From Lates calcarifer (Eukaryota; Chordata; Actinopteri; Centropomidae), in assembly GCF_001640805.2 (NCBI RefSeq), contig NC_066853.1, positions 18,871,242 to 18,935,241 of the forward strand: a DNA stretch of 64,000 bases, read 5' to 3'. The position numbers and the translations under genes were made by a program. A model generated the notes under the pieces. It ran no database searches. It saw only the letters and a list, made by a program, of their open reading frames with translations, and was not told the origin of the DNA. Shown here piece by piece: positions 28,401 through 43,200 of the stretch. Within the stretch, counting starts at the first letter, position 1, and every line of letters starts with the position of its first letter.

Positions 28401-31400
28401 AGAAAGGTAATGACTATTCATGAAGAACTATTTTATTAGCTTTTCTTTTCTCTCCCTTTTCCCCCCTCCAGGCCTTTGTCAGCGCCAAGCATGAAGGGGA
28501 CAAGGTCATTGTGTTTGACAGGGCAAATGTGCTCTTTATCTTCAACTTCCACCCCAGCAAGAGCTTCCAGGACTACAGGGTGGCTGTAGAAGTTCCAGGA
28601 AAGTATCCTTTTAGCCTTCATCTGTCATGTCACTGCTTGTTTCCCTTAAATCTTCAGACATTGGCTTTCCACTGTCACGCCACAGTGCACACTCGCAGTG
28701 CCTCTCTGAGTAATGATGTCTCTGTTAGTTACTTCTTTAATACAATAACATGATTAATCTCTTTGAGCATGACAAAATCACTAACTGAGGATGTAATAAC
28801 CAAGACAGTAAATGTCTGTTAAAGGGGGCACAAAGGAGACAGAAATGGAAAGATGGGAATTACATGACCTGTGGGCACACTGACACTTTTAAAGCTCACA
28901 GAGATATATGAACTTTTTCTTGAGGAATACATCTGTCTGTGGGCCTGATTGAGATACAGTAGGCCAACAACTACTTGTATTTGGTACAGGCATAGTGATC
29001 CCCAGAGGATAAATCTTCTGGTTAACCTATAACTTTTCACCTGGCACCACCAACGCATCCATATTTAAGCTTTTCTAACACATTAAAGGATTCTTTAAAA
29101 TGAATGACTGAATTTCTGATGCACATCTGGTGCTGATGTACATCAGGTATCCAGAAAAGCACAGATTTTATGACACAGCAAGTGTGTGTGTGTGTTGCAC
29201 TTTGATCCTGTTATAGTAAATTTAAATGCTGTCTTATAGCATGAGATGAGTCTTACTTGCTCACCATCAAAGTTAACTGGTAGCTGATTGTCTATGCGTG
29301 TACATTTTGAATGGGCTCTGTGATTCTCAGTAGCATCTGTATTTGTTAATCAGTTCCATGGTTATGTTTACAATGTGTGATGTAGGTTTACATCATCAGT
29401 GAACCCCACCTGTCAGCTTCACTACTAACTGTTGATATGAGATTGGAGGCTGGATGTGGTTCAAAAATGAATCTACCAGTAAATTCGTCAGAGCTGTGAG
29501 GGAAATAAAAATCACCCGTGAGAGAAGGCCATCTTCTGGGCTCAGAAGTGGATCAGGGGTCTAAATACTGTGTCAGACATGTTTAAAGTAAATGTGACTC
29601 GTAAAGACCCCCAATTTTAATGGCAGCGTTTTCTCTGAGGCTAATACTTTTCTGATATAATTTCAGCAGTCACTGTTGAGAGGAATATGAGTCAGTTGTT
29701 TATAGTGGTGTTGTTATGCTATTAGAGAGAAATAATAGCAGAGCCCAGTGATTCAGAAAGCGCTCTCTTTAGAAGCACTGGCTGTCTGTCTTCCCAGCGA
29801 GCAGCGCAGAGGAATTTAATGAGTCCCACAGTTGTGATTACAGCAGGATTAATGATCAGGGATGTGAAGGGGGACAGAAATCTGACAGATTTGTATTTAT
29901 TATAACGGACATCGCTCTCTTCGGGGGCCCCACGTAGCCACGCCAACGCTTTCCCGGATGGATACGAAACTGTGTTGCGTCCTCATCTATGACTTGAATA
30001 ATGTGATGCTGAGTCAAAGACAAACGCAGAGTTTGTTAGTTTTCTCTGGATGCCAGCAGTTCAAATCAGTACACATGAGCAATTCAGTCTCAAATTATGA
30101 TGATTCGATTGGCTGACAATGAGGCTGTTAGACAGCAGTCCTTTGATTTCTGCATCTTTTTTTTGTTTGTTTCATTTAGATGCTTGTCTTGCTAATTATA
30201 ATGATAACTCTGTCAAAATATAGTGAAATATCCTAACTGAAAAAGTTTTTTTTCATGCAGTGTCGGCCTGATGATATCATTCTATTAACATGTAATATGT
30301 TTTATTATAGTTCAAATCATTTCAAGAGACAATTCGATGCATTTCGCCTGATTATGACATTATCTGGAATGATTGTTACTGAGGATGATCTCTGTTGCAA
30401 ATGTTAATTAACATCTAAAAAACATAGGGACTAAAAGCCAAGATGTGTTATTAAATGTGAATACTTAGACAGAACAATAATCAAGTTTATTTGTTGATGG
30501 AAAAAAAGAAAAAAAAAAGACATAACTCCTAATCTCTTAATATCATGCGTTAATTGTAAGCTTGTTTGATGTGCAATAATTGTACGTTCTGCCTCGTGTA
30601 TTCAACTCTGCCTTGATGGGGTGAGTCTTGGGCACAGCACTAATAGCCTTGCTGCACAGTGTCTGTAACACCGTTTTTGAGGGTTTATTTTCATTTAGAT
30701 GGAACCGCATCTTTTCCTCCTGGTGCTTCTTTTGATGTTTAAGGAGAGGCCTCAGACACTGGGTGGGTTGAGAGGAAATGCAAATAAATGTGAGGGCAAA
30801 GCTCTGGCTGTCATTATACAGAGAGGCAGTAAACACATAAAGGCAAATGTGCTGTGTGTGTGAGGAAGGTAAATGCGCCGTGTGTATGAGGAGATGCAGA
30901 TCCTCCGATGGGAATGTGTGCAGAGGATCCAATTAGGGGAGAAGACAGATGAAAGTGCCACTCAGAGGCAGAGGAGGTAAACAAGACAAGCTCAAAGAGT
31001 CCAAAAGTGCTTTTTCATTACACTCAGCTGTCATATACTTAAACTTTCTTCTACCTGTGTGAGGGTCAGGGATGTCACAGAGGAGCCCCACACCTCTGCT
31101 CTTATCTGTAAATAATAGCTGGATGTGGCTGACCATGCTGTGTTCGGCTGAAAATGGATCCAATACAGGTGTCATTTCTTATGGCAATATGGCAAGTTAC
31201 CATATTATATCAGAGGGTGTCCCTCTCCAGCGAAAAACACCATTAAGTTACCATTTGTGCATATTAGATGACTGCATCTTGGTCTAGATGGATTTTCAGG
31301 TGGTTTCTCTCTCTTTCATAGTTAGTTTATCGCTAAATAAAAAAGCAGAATGTTGTGCAGTGGCAGCACAGTTTGAAAGCATATCACTAGTTCTGCATAA

Positions 31401-31706
31401 CTTCTCAATAGGTTGCTTAATTATACATAGAAACCCAGAGAAAAAATAGTTGTCAGTGTAATGCTGAAAACACATCTGCAGTTGATGCTGTACAGACATG
31501 TTACAGCTATATAACTGTTGTGGTTTTAGTGTCTGGGGTATAATGTAAAACTTCAAGTCTGCTGTCTTAACTTTACAATAAATAAATAACTATACAGTCA
31601 TCATCCCTCAGTACCAGTCCTTAGTCAGATACTCAGTGACTGTTTGGCCTCTTCATATTTTTAGACAAGCTTTGCTATTGCTTCTCATTGTCCTTGTGTG
31701 TGTGTA

Positions 31707-31764
<58 letters not shown>

Positions 31765-34700
31765 TTTCCCCTCCACGAGGAGCAGGAGAGAAAGTGAAGC
31801 AAAGCACCTCGCCGAAAATGTTGGCCATTAAAATGCAGTCAACGTCAGCTTTTCGACAGGCACTCAAACCATCACTGTTTTTTATTATTTTCTCTCTGAC
31901 TCGTGGTGGACACATTCTTCAGTCAGTGGGCTTTATCTGGCTGGTTTAGAGCATTTGAAATCCCAGTTGGATCCTGTCATGAAAGCTGTACCTGTCAGGG
32001 CAGATTGGTCTTTGATTTACACTGTGCCAATAGGCAGCTGAGATTGTGTCAGGTCATCATTCTCCTTTTCTGTCTGAGCCGTTCCTTGAGTGCCGTTTGG
32101 AATAATTCAACTACAGGTGCAGTGACACTAACTAACTAGAATTTAGGATAAAATACGCAGTCTTGTGCATAGGTGACAATAACTTACACTGATATTATCT
32201 AGAATGAATCATATGAGGTTTCTGAAAAAGGAAAGTATGCGTCAACTTCCTGTAAGATACATCAAGATGGATAGCATAAACAAAGTTGCATTACTTTACT
32301 CTGCGTGGGATCCCATTAGGTTGTAACTCTACTAGATATCATCCACAGACATCCTCATCAATCCAGAGGCTTAATCTGTGATTCCAAATTTTGTGGCATT
32401 CCGGTGCTGTAGACAAATAGAAAAGCTGCTTTATTTCAGCCATTGAAGGGAAAATTCCATTTCATTATAACTTTGGTTAATTTTTGTAGTTTTGACCATC
32501 ATTTCTCCAGATTATGATGACATCGCACTTGATAAAACAATTCCTTAGATCTGGGAATACACTGGCATTACTAAACGAGAAACACAAGCAGTCAGGTCCA
32601 TGCAGATGGTGCACAGACATTAATATGCAGGTTAACACACCCAAAACTCCTGAACTCATTATTGACTTTAAGGTTTAAACCACATCCCAAAACCCACATA
32701 TTTATTTACAGCAATCTATTACTTGGCGCCTACCTCTGCAACATACTCAAACGTAACATAGACACAGACCACTCTGTCGAAAAAGCCCGGCAAAGACTCC
32801 TCTTTCTCAGACAGCTCAATACATCTTAAGTAAGACAACAAATCGTGCTCCGTTTCTAAACTCACATCATCTAGGAATTCTGGTTCAACACTTTCGCCAG
32901 ATAACCCAAAATCACCCCCTTCCATTAATAAAATCCTTACACTAAAACAAAGTTGGTCCAAGAGTCAGTCAGTAAACTCTGATGTATGTTTACAGTTGCA
33001 CTTTTGGTAACTATTTTACTTTTTCTTTTGTTTTTACTTCTAAATAAGTTTGACTAACCTGGGAGTTTGTATGTGTATGATCATTTGTCTGCTCATGTTT
33101 TTTTGCTCCATCTGACACTCTTCTTGATAAATACAAAGCCACAGTTGCAGATAAGAAGGATTAAAACTATGACAATAAGACTCTTCATTTACCTTTTTAA
33201 GATAAGCAAGTTCAACATTTCCCTCTGAGACAATGAATTGTAAAGCTGTGGACTTTTATTTGAATGTAATAATAATTTCAAACTAGAAAGAATGTTCATC
33301 ACTTTGTATAAAACATTGTAACGTCAAAATCCTGTCTGGATCTTCCCAGACTTGTTACAAAGCAAGGGAGAATAAACGCAGTTATACTCAAGGCTGTTAC
33401 ATAGTAGGCTACGGTAGATGCCGTGCTCTTTATACAAAACGATGGGCATCCCTTTATTTTGAAATGAATCGTCTTTAAGGGTCCCACTTTACATCAGTTT
33501 ATGTGTGTGAGTTGCTGCCATCTCCTATTCCTCTTTGGCAGAAACTGCCATTTCTTGCTCTCTGATGTAACTCGCACTGGCTGAGCGGAAAGCAGGGAAA
33601 AGTGGACTCTGAAAAGGCAAGATGTGATATTTAGAATGCTTACAAGGCCATGCCACATTCTTCAGATGTGCTCACACACATCTTAACTCTTGTTCACCCA
33701 CGCCAGGGTGCTATTACTTTCATAAAGCAAAGAAAAAACGACAAGCCAATGGAGAAACTAAGTGGTGGCTTGGGCTGCAATCATGGTCATGGCCAGATTG
33801 TTTTCAGGTCATCAGTGGCTCTAATCATGGAGCTTTTGGACTGCCTTCTTTTCTTCCTGCTCATTGGACAAAATTGATTGTGTTCTTAAGTCTTCCTCTG
33901 CATTCACTACGGCTGTATTGATAACAATACTTTACAGCTGAACAGCGAGCTGTTGCTCCCGCTAACAAAGATGTAATCACTCAAAGCTTTCCAACTACCA
34001 ATTTGTGTTTGTTCTCACTTGCTTGCAGAAAAGTTTGCCAGAAATTATTGTTTGTCACTACTAGTGCACAGTTACAGTACACATGTAATCTACAGTGTGA
34101 CAACACTCTAAATGGGGTCTGAAACATATTTACAGTTCACAAACATATTTCAAGCACAATTATAGTTAATGTAAAGGTTTTTACTGTTGTATTAGGAGGA
34201 GTAACCTTTGAAATTACATGTATTCTCAGTTTCCCGAAGGCATTACAGCCCTTTAGAGAGTATTTGCATATTCTTCTGATGGTTATTGTAAAACCTCCAT
34301 AGAAAATTGAGCTTGTTCTGTTAATAAACTACCACAGCGGCGTGTAGAGCTGAGGAGGAGTGAAGGAGGGGATCTTTCTCCTCAGCGAGAAACAATGCGC
34401 AGAGCAGCGCTTCTTTTTAATCATCACTATCAAAGCAGACAAGCAGGCAGCAAAAGCAGAATTTTCCTGGCTCTGGGGCAGAATGAGGCAGCGTCGGAGG
34501 ATCACACTCGCACTCCAGAATATCTCCTATGGGGAGATAAGGTGATTATTCAGCCAGCCAATTAGGGTGCTGTTTGCATGTCTGCTCCTCTCTCCTGGTG
34601 TTTGTTACAGTACCACTCCTCACAGCTCCCGTCCCTGACAGACAGGAGTTAATAATGCACTGCGCACATGTTTATGGGTATTTACATTATATATGGACAT

Positions 34701-37193
34701 CAGAGTACTCATGTTTAAGCATCTCTGACTGGTATGAATGACACTAAACTTTGCCTGCAGAGAAGTTTTCAGATGAAAATATATATTTATGTACATGCTT
34801 GTCAAAGTGCACTTTCTTTCATTTTAAATCCGCCTCTTAAAATGTCTTAAATATTTCCTGTGACATTAATAACAGCCTTGAAACTGATTCCGACATCCAT
34901 CCTTTTTGTTTTTTGTCAAGCGACAGGATGGGGACCGCACTAATGTCAAGCAGTTTCTAAAAGTCTCCCCAGAAAACTGTTTTCTCAGACAGACTTTTGG
35001 AGCTCTTTCCTAACAATTTAGATATCACTTTAGACAGTATTCTCCATTTCCTCCCTGCTGAAGGGCATAATTCATCATGTAATCGATTTGATCTTGCACT
35101 TTTGTAGAGCGAGAGAGAGAGAATATATGCTGAAGCCCTCACTGGAGCATGTGGTGTGATTTACATATTATATTTAATGCAAGGACTTTCCATGTTGGTT
35201 CCTCTTAAAGAACACACATATTTCATGAAACTCTGGTAACCTTATTATGGAGGCTGCCATCAGTCAGCTCTTCAGTGTCTGAGCATCCTTGCTCAGAAGC
35301 ATGGCAGAGAGATTTTGCAAAAAGAATGAGGGAAAAATGATGGCAAGGGGCCTTTGCTTACTCTCCAACCCCACCCTCCCATCAGCTCATACACACACAT
35401 ACAGCACATGCATCTTGTCTGTGCATGATCAAAGGCAGTTGCATTTATTCTGGACTATTAAACTGTCTCAGTGCAGCAAAGCACCATCCCACGCCCCTCC
35501 CTGACATGTCCTTTTGTTTTATATCTCTGAATTCACAGTGGATTCATCAAGATATTGTGACAGTGATCATCTGAGAAAATATCAAAGAAGGAAGTAATCA
35601 TGTGGATTAATAATAAGGACAGGAAAACAGAACAGATTTCAGTGTCCAGATGTGCAAAATTGACGCAGTGTTTGAGGGGAATGAATACCTTAGTAATCAT
35701 TTATGCATTATTTTGTATTTAATAGTGATTTGCTCTCACTTCAATGAATCTTTTCACTTGATCTGTGTTTAAAAAAAAAAAAAAAAAAGGTTAATTATTC
35801 CACTGTGATTCATAGTTGTAAAACAATAAAATGTGTCCTGGAGGAGGAGTGGATACTTTATATGTGTGTATCTGTTGTCACTCATTTGGATCACTTTTTT
35901 GATCAAATTCATTATTTATGCAGTGCATTAGATAAATTAGACAGGCAGGCTGGATGGTTGAGACATGGCTGAATCGCCTTTGTATTTATGTTAATTTCAG
36001 GCAGTGTTCTCTTTGTCTGTGAGAGCTCTGCACTGTTACTGTGCAGTGCAGCGAGGAGGAGATGAATGCTGATGGATGTGAGGATTTCAATGAGTATAAA
36101 CCAGCTGAGCACTGCTAAACCAAGTCTGCACTCCAAAAAGCACCGGTGATAAAAACCCTGTCTCGTGCTTCTTATGTCTCAGATCTTATAATCGAGTTTC
36201 CCACTGCTACTGCACCTTAACCTTGTATCCTTGTCAGATACAAAATCAAGCTGGATTCAGATGAGGTTCTGTATGGAGGTCACGGACGGCTGGACCACAA
36301 CACAGAGTTCTTCACCGAGCTGCAGCCCTTCAACGGGCGCTCCAACTCCATGAAGGTAAATGTTTCCAACATCATCCTTTTGACTCATCAAAGGTCACCT
36401 TTTGTTGAACGTCACTGAGTCCTAAATATGGAGTATACTCCTGTTGTAAGTCCAGGGCCATTGTAGTCGAGACCAGTCTCAGGACCACTTTTCTAAGAAC
36501 CTATGCTGTATCACCATCCCACTCTGCATACTAATTCTAACATTGTTTGGAGGATGTTGTACATTCGCACAGAAAAAGTGACAAAATTAAGTGTACTCAA
36601 AAATGTCAGTATGCATACTAAATGATTTTTGAGAGTGCTGTTGATGGGCACTATTGTCCCACAATGCAGTGCACGTATGTAATGGAGGAGCTGCTCGCAG
36701 CTGAAAAACATCAAAAGGAGTTGTGGGCGGTGATGAGACGGCTCCAGAAATATCTCCGAAAATAAAAAATGAAGGATTAAAACTTTGGACAAACAGCTTT
36801 ATTTCTCTTTGTTGTCTCCAAATTTATTTTGCCAGTAGCATTACAAATTAACCCGTTTAGCATAAAGCAGTTATTACAAAATGTTCAGAAGTGTACCAAC
36901 TGTCAACAAAACTTTTTACAATACCATGCAAGTATTAACTTTTGGTTTTCTTATGTTTTGTAGATTTGGTGCATAGCTTTGGTCCCCTATACTTTTTTTT
37001 TTTTTCATTTCAGACATTTCAACCTGACAAACATAACTGTACCAACATCAATAATGACCACAGTCTATATAGGTCCTTTCTCACAGCAGACAGAAAAGGT
37101 GTAACCAGTAATACTGGCTTTGTTCCCCTGAAATTTACCAGCAAACCACTCCTGTCCCTAGCACATCAATGTACACACAAACAAACACACACA

Positions 37194-37240
<47 letters not shown>

Positions 37241-40200
37241 TAGCCATTACGAATGTTGTTTGTTGCGTCTTTGTTAAACAAATCAGGGCGTCTGCTTTGA
37301 GAAAGTCCTGGTGCACCCACTTACCTGCAAGGCTTACTGACACACCTTAGGCTCATTATACTGTACATGTGTGTGTACCTGGAGGATCCAGGGGTCGGAT
37401 CATCCCTGATCAACACCAGAGCAATTTCCTTTAGTTCTTTAAGGTTACTTTATTGTTAATGTGATTACGGTGGAAAATGACAGTGACAACAACCTCAGTT
37501 AGTTTAGAGTCTGCTGCTGATCTTACTTCACATCCTGAGAGCTGTGATGAGCCTGTGAATGCATTGTTGTTATTAGCAACTTAAATGGAACAGTGCCATA
37601 ATTTATTTTGTTATATGTGTCTTTTTATCCCTGTATGAAAAATCAAGGTTTTTGCTGTGAGAGGTTTATTCTAATGCCTGCTGTGGCTCAGGTGTCAGCC
37701 ACTGTGGGATGTTGGAATTCTTCCTCCATATGAATGAAGAAATCTCCTACAGGTTCACATTTTTCCTGGCAGCCCTCGCCAGCAGTTCATAAAATGTAAT
37801 GTCTCTCAAAAACTTGTAATGCATTAATCAAATGGATATCGGTAGTTTTATAGTCGTTTAGTGTAGATCTTTATGCAGGAACGGAGGGGTACACACAACC
37901 TGCTCACAGTTACAAAATGTCAGCTGTCAGTGTATTAATGTTTAGTCCTTTTTATGTTCCATGTTTGATTTCAATCAGTTTAATTAGCTTGAAATGGAGT
38001 TTGTAGTAAGAGGATCTTTTAGAGCCATTCTAATGAGGTTTGAGTGCGTTGTCATGAAAGAGTGCTGCCTGTTCTGGCAAAAAGCCACCATCTCTCCGGT
38101 CTGGGCCTCTCCGCTTAACCGCTACTCTATAATTTAGTATCTTCTTCATTAATATGATTTTGCTTTTGATGCAAAATCCAGAAAATGATCAAAAATGGCT
38201 GCGTTCTGAACAGACTAGACCTGCCTGTCAGGGTACTCATTGTTGGTTTATGTTTGTGAATATTGTATTCGGTGTCTCTTCTTTTCACTCATGCTCGTGC
38301 AAGTAGTTATCCTGGAGTCATTGAGCGTCATGTGAATCTGATTTCAGATTCTCCACCAAACAATGTGCATTATTCATGTTGTTAGAACTTACCTTTTCAT
38401 GTGCACAGCTCTTAAGCTCACACGGCGTCACGGAGGGGAGGAAAATATCTGGGAGAACGAACCACTGGGCTTCCATCATGGAGACTGCTTAAGGCTAATA
38501 GCATGAAATAGGTCGGTCCTTGAAATACAGAAATAAACACTGACATGCATTTTAAGCAGAGTGCTTGAGGATCTACCACGTTTGCCTCCCTTTTTTCCTG
38601 ATGTGATTTTTTTTTTTTTTTTTCCTTGATTACAATGCTGAAAGGCAATAAGATGTTTATGAACAAGGTCAGGGATGAATTAGAGAGGATCAGCACAGAT
38701 GCCTGATTGCATGTGTTAGATCTTATGTTAATGAATTCAATTAATTTGTGGGGACAGTGGTGTCTGTGAAGTGGTCTGCACAGTCATCACGTCCTTCTGT
38801 GCTTTTTCAGTTTACTTAAGACAGTGAAACATCCCGAGGCAGTACACTTACGCTGTTTCGATCAGTTCCAGAGCTGACATAGCACCTGGTGAGATGTTTG
38901 TTTATCTGATGTTTGTTTAACCTCCTCAGATGAATACCTGAAAGTGTTGCAGTTAATGGATGGGGGATATTACTCTATATTAAGGTTCGGACGGAGCACT
39001 TTAATGCATCGAAAATGTGTTTGGCATAACTGACGCTGCTTTCAAGAGCATCAGCTCAGCATTATTTAAGATTCTGTTGATCCTGTTTAAAAAAGCCTCC
39101 TCCTCTTTAATGCAGGCTGTGATCCTGCATCGTATTAGCTTAGGTTTCATCAGGTAAGGGCTCAAATTCCACATTCTCTTAAATCTTTTCTAACTCTTAT
39201 TAATTCACACACCCGCGTCCCTCTTGGCCAAAATGTGAAGTTTAGTTAACAAGTCATCTGCTAATGTTGGCACCATCACAGATTAATGGGGAATGAAAGG
39301 AAGCGAGGGGAACAGAGCCGACAGGGAAGGAGGGCGGAGGCAGGGTGGGGACCCTTCTGCACATACTGTAGCTCCTCAAGGCCCTATCTTAGAGATTGCA
39401 CAGTGAGACTGTAGTCTTGCATAAAGATGTTTTTTTCTCTCCTCCTCCTCCTCCTCCTCACACCTACCTGGTTATGACAAGAATAATCAGACAAGAGCAT
39501 CTCCGCGGGGGCTGCGAAAGGTGCCCACACCGTCCATGTTTAATTTAACAACTGTTGCTTTCAAAGTCTGCACAAACTTCGTCTGTCTTTTTAATGGGTC
39601 CATCAGTTCAGGCAGCTTCCTTGTTAGTGAGCGATAATAAACTCTCATATCCTCCAAGAATGCATCACTCCTCTGACTGAGAATGCACATAATTGGACGA
39701 AACCAGAGGAGGCGAGAGTATCCCGGTGGCTCGGTAGACTGTCGTGAACACCATGTAGCCACAACGCCCCAAGTTTGCAAATGTGGTGCTGGACCGTTGT
39801 CTTATGACATATCTTTAGTTTTTCAAGAGTCACTGCTTTTTCTCCATCACAAAACAAATTGCTAAAAAAAAAAAAAAAAAAAATGCCCCTACCCCCTCAA
39901 AACAAACAATCAAACCAAAAAGAAAAAAGAAAAACACTGAAACTGTTGATGTGACAGGGATACTAAGCAGGCGTTCCCATGCTGTTGGGATGCTGTTCTC
40001 GTCATGCTGTAGTAGAACAAAAATAATATTTCACTTGAAGGACAAGATTGGTTCATAAGATTAAGCTTGTACATTACAGTATGTACTTTAACTCTTACAC
40101 GTATTGCTAACTGTGTTGTGTGTTTGGAATATTTTGATTTCCCAGTAAAATATTGGTACTACTTTCTCATAAGTTAGCCTTTATAAGTTATAAGTTGTAA

Positions 40201-43200
40201 CTGATGGCTTTATTATGGCTTGATAAAACATTTATAGATCAATTATAAGCCATTCATTAGAGCAGCTTCTGAGTTGCCATGCTGTGAAAAATCCCTTTTG
40301 CTGTTGTTTCTCAACTCTCCTCATTAATAAAGATTAATAAGACTAATGTTTTAACATGTCATCAGGTCTGCAGTTACAGATGTTAATAGAGTCACTGATA
40401 AAGGTTCATGAGTTTCTTCACTTTCTAATAAGCCAACAAGTCTGAATTTATAAATGTTAACAAGTTCTTAAATTAATTTTAGTCCTCTCACTCTGCTTGC
40501 TCTCCCTGGTCCAGTGGTGTGGTCTGATGAATTAAAGAACTAAAAACCATAAAGCAAGAGTGTCATGCTGGAGAGGGACACACACCAGGCACAACCTGGA
40601 AATCCAAAAGATGTCCATATTAATTGATAATAACGCATGAAATATTTTATGAACCGTTAATAAAACCATTACTTATAAATCCTTAGTAAAAGGTGCCTTA
40701 TGAGAAAGTTCTATCTCAAGTGAAGCAAGTGAAAGCAAATACAACACATTTTACATTTTCTGTCCTTCTGATTATTGATCTGTTTATGCCTGCTGTTAAG
40801 GAGGAAGTAACTACGTAGATTAAGACCTAAATCCCACAACTCAGTGACTAATTCTAATCGAAATGATCAATTAATATCAATGTAGCCAGTGAATACATAC
40901 TGTACTGTACTATTTATTATTGACTTTAAAAACAATTCCTACTTTTTAAAATGTGTTTATGTGTTTGATGTAACAGTTTTATAATGGTAACAGCTTTTTT
41001 AAAAAGTGGCTTTTGTTAGTAATAACAAAAGACTCAACACTCATTTCACTTTACCCCTGGTAATATGAAGAGAATGAATGTTTGAGCAGCTTGCCGTGAT
41101 GCCGAATAAAAAAAAAAGAGATGAAAATGCACTCTTCTCTTTATGCAAATATAAAATGTTGCAGCGAAGCCTTCATCTGAGTGAGCTAACGGCTTGATGC
41201 TCACCAGGGCATTTCATGAGAATCTCTCTCATCAAGACCTAGGACTAGTGTTATTGAACGATTGCACTTTATTCATTTAGCAAGACAAAAGCTTAAATAG
41301 TCAAGGACTTAAAATCCCTGAGTGAGAAACTGTATTTTAGCTTAATTCCCTCTGGTATTTGTCGCATTTACAGTTTTGTTTGAGTTTTATAATGTCAGAC
41401 ATAACGGCTAAGAAACGCTGATGAATAATTAGCTGCTTCAAAACCTTTTGATAAACTTTGCATGCATCAAAGGGGGTTGTCTCCTTTGACAGTTTCACAA
41501 AAAGAAATTAAGCTGAAGTGAGGAAGAAAAAGAAAGTGAGGGAAATGTAGCAGGCTTGTGGCAACTGATCAAAAGACATACATTTCCATCAGAAAGATCT
41601 AAGGCCTGATGCTGAAGGGTGAACTAACCGAGTAAAACTGTGACAGGACCTGCTTCACACTTAACATACATATACAAATATACAGTACGACAAAATACTC
41701 ATAGATATACTGTAAGAAACATATACACCTGTACTGAACTCAGGTAAGAACTTGCATTAAATTGTAACTTTGAGCTTAATTGCCTTATGTTTACGCTATG
41801 TGAGGCAGATCACCTCGTCCTGACCTAATTTAAAGTTCACTTTTTAAACTGTTTGTAGTGTAAATCTTCCTGTAAACTGAAGACTGAAGTGCTGACAGAA
41901 AAGTTCTGATTTGGTGTCATGATCTTTGTTTAACAAAGTTTCTCCATTTTATAGGAGCTTTTTAAAGTTTTTTTTTTTTTTTTTTTTTTTAATTATTAGC
42001 AACATTAGCCATGTAAGCCCTGTGATTACGCTGATCATAGGTGAATTCAGTGCTTGAGATAACAACCATGGTGTTGTTATTTTGATAATTATTCCTATTT
42101 ATAATGACAACATGGTACTCCACAAATAAAGAACTGATCTCCCTATTGTTAATACTGCAGCAACTGACTTTCAGCAATGATTTTGTCGAGTGAAATGTTC
42201 GTATAACCACAGGGAATGATGGCTGCTACAAAAATAAGACCCAGGCTGCAAACAGAGACAGATATCCAGCACTGACTCAGTTAAACATCCAAGTCAAGTC
42301 TGTGTTGTTACCCAGTCAGATCCTCTGTCTTTGCCTGAAGTACACCCTGCATGTACAGAGGTACTTACAGGGAGCTGATTCTTGTTAAGTGAGTAATGGA
42401 GCCAAACAGAGACACGTCTGGAGAGTTAAAGTGCACAGATAGTCAGACAGGGCTCTCGCCAGCAGCTGGGGGTTCGGGAAACAGAAACCTAGCGGATGAT
42501 ATATTCCTGTGAAAGCACCTCATGAATCCTGTGAATTCAGTGCGTTTGAACATTGATCAGATTGAGTATTAGCCCGAAGGCTGGACTCTGCTCTTGAAGA
42601 GAGTAGAAAATCCAAATTCTCACATGTGAATGCAAGGCAATACGAGAACATCCGTGAAAGGAGAGAAGTCAAAAAAAGGACAGCATGAACAATCAACAAC
42701 CCTGGCTAAGTTTCTACTAATACAGAGCATGTACTTCACAAACAAACTGCTTTGCTTTACTCTGGTATTAACATTTGGAACAAATCATCAGATTTGCAAA
42801 GGCCCTGATGTACAGTAACTGCTGTAGGATTTGACTGCTGGTGATAATCGCTGTTGCTTAGATATGCAATGTGGCTTATGACTGTTTGCCGGTGAAGTGG
42901 TAAACACCTACTCCAAATGACTCATCAGAAAGCTGCAAAGGCTTTATGGACATATTCAGACAAATCCAGTCAGATGCTGGAGGACCAGGGTTGCTTGTTG
43001 CACGTCGCCCTCACAAAACACTGGCAGCAGAATCTGTGCTACACTAATGAGAACTGTGTGTGTGTCATTATGCCTGAGAAATTTATATTAATATTGGCTG
43101 ACTGGATGTGTGATCTAAATTAGATCATAGCATAGGTTAACCAAGAATGTGAAGTAATTATCAGTGGGGGATCAGCAGGGTGACCAGAGATGATCTCCCT

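Larger units (their letters stand above)
28603..36237 (+). other. gbe1 intron, 7.6 kb
   Basis: The intron contains a long TG microsatellite (31695-31760) and a LINE fragment (about 32575-32832). Less repetitive blocks near 29740-29900 and 34440-34600 have TAAT/ATTA cores and could be regulatory. No coding gene was found. Confidence 0.5.

Noticed and set aside
30543..30932. Minus-strand open frame of 129 codons inside a gbe1 intron
   Set aside because: Composition follows the local DNA, with no family motif or splice context. Probably chance.
39487..39857. Minus-strand open frames of up to 97 codons
   Set aside because: No family motif, splice signal or conserved phrase was recognised. They could be remnants of a mobile element but cannot be supported.
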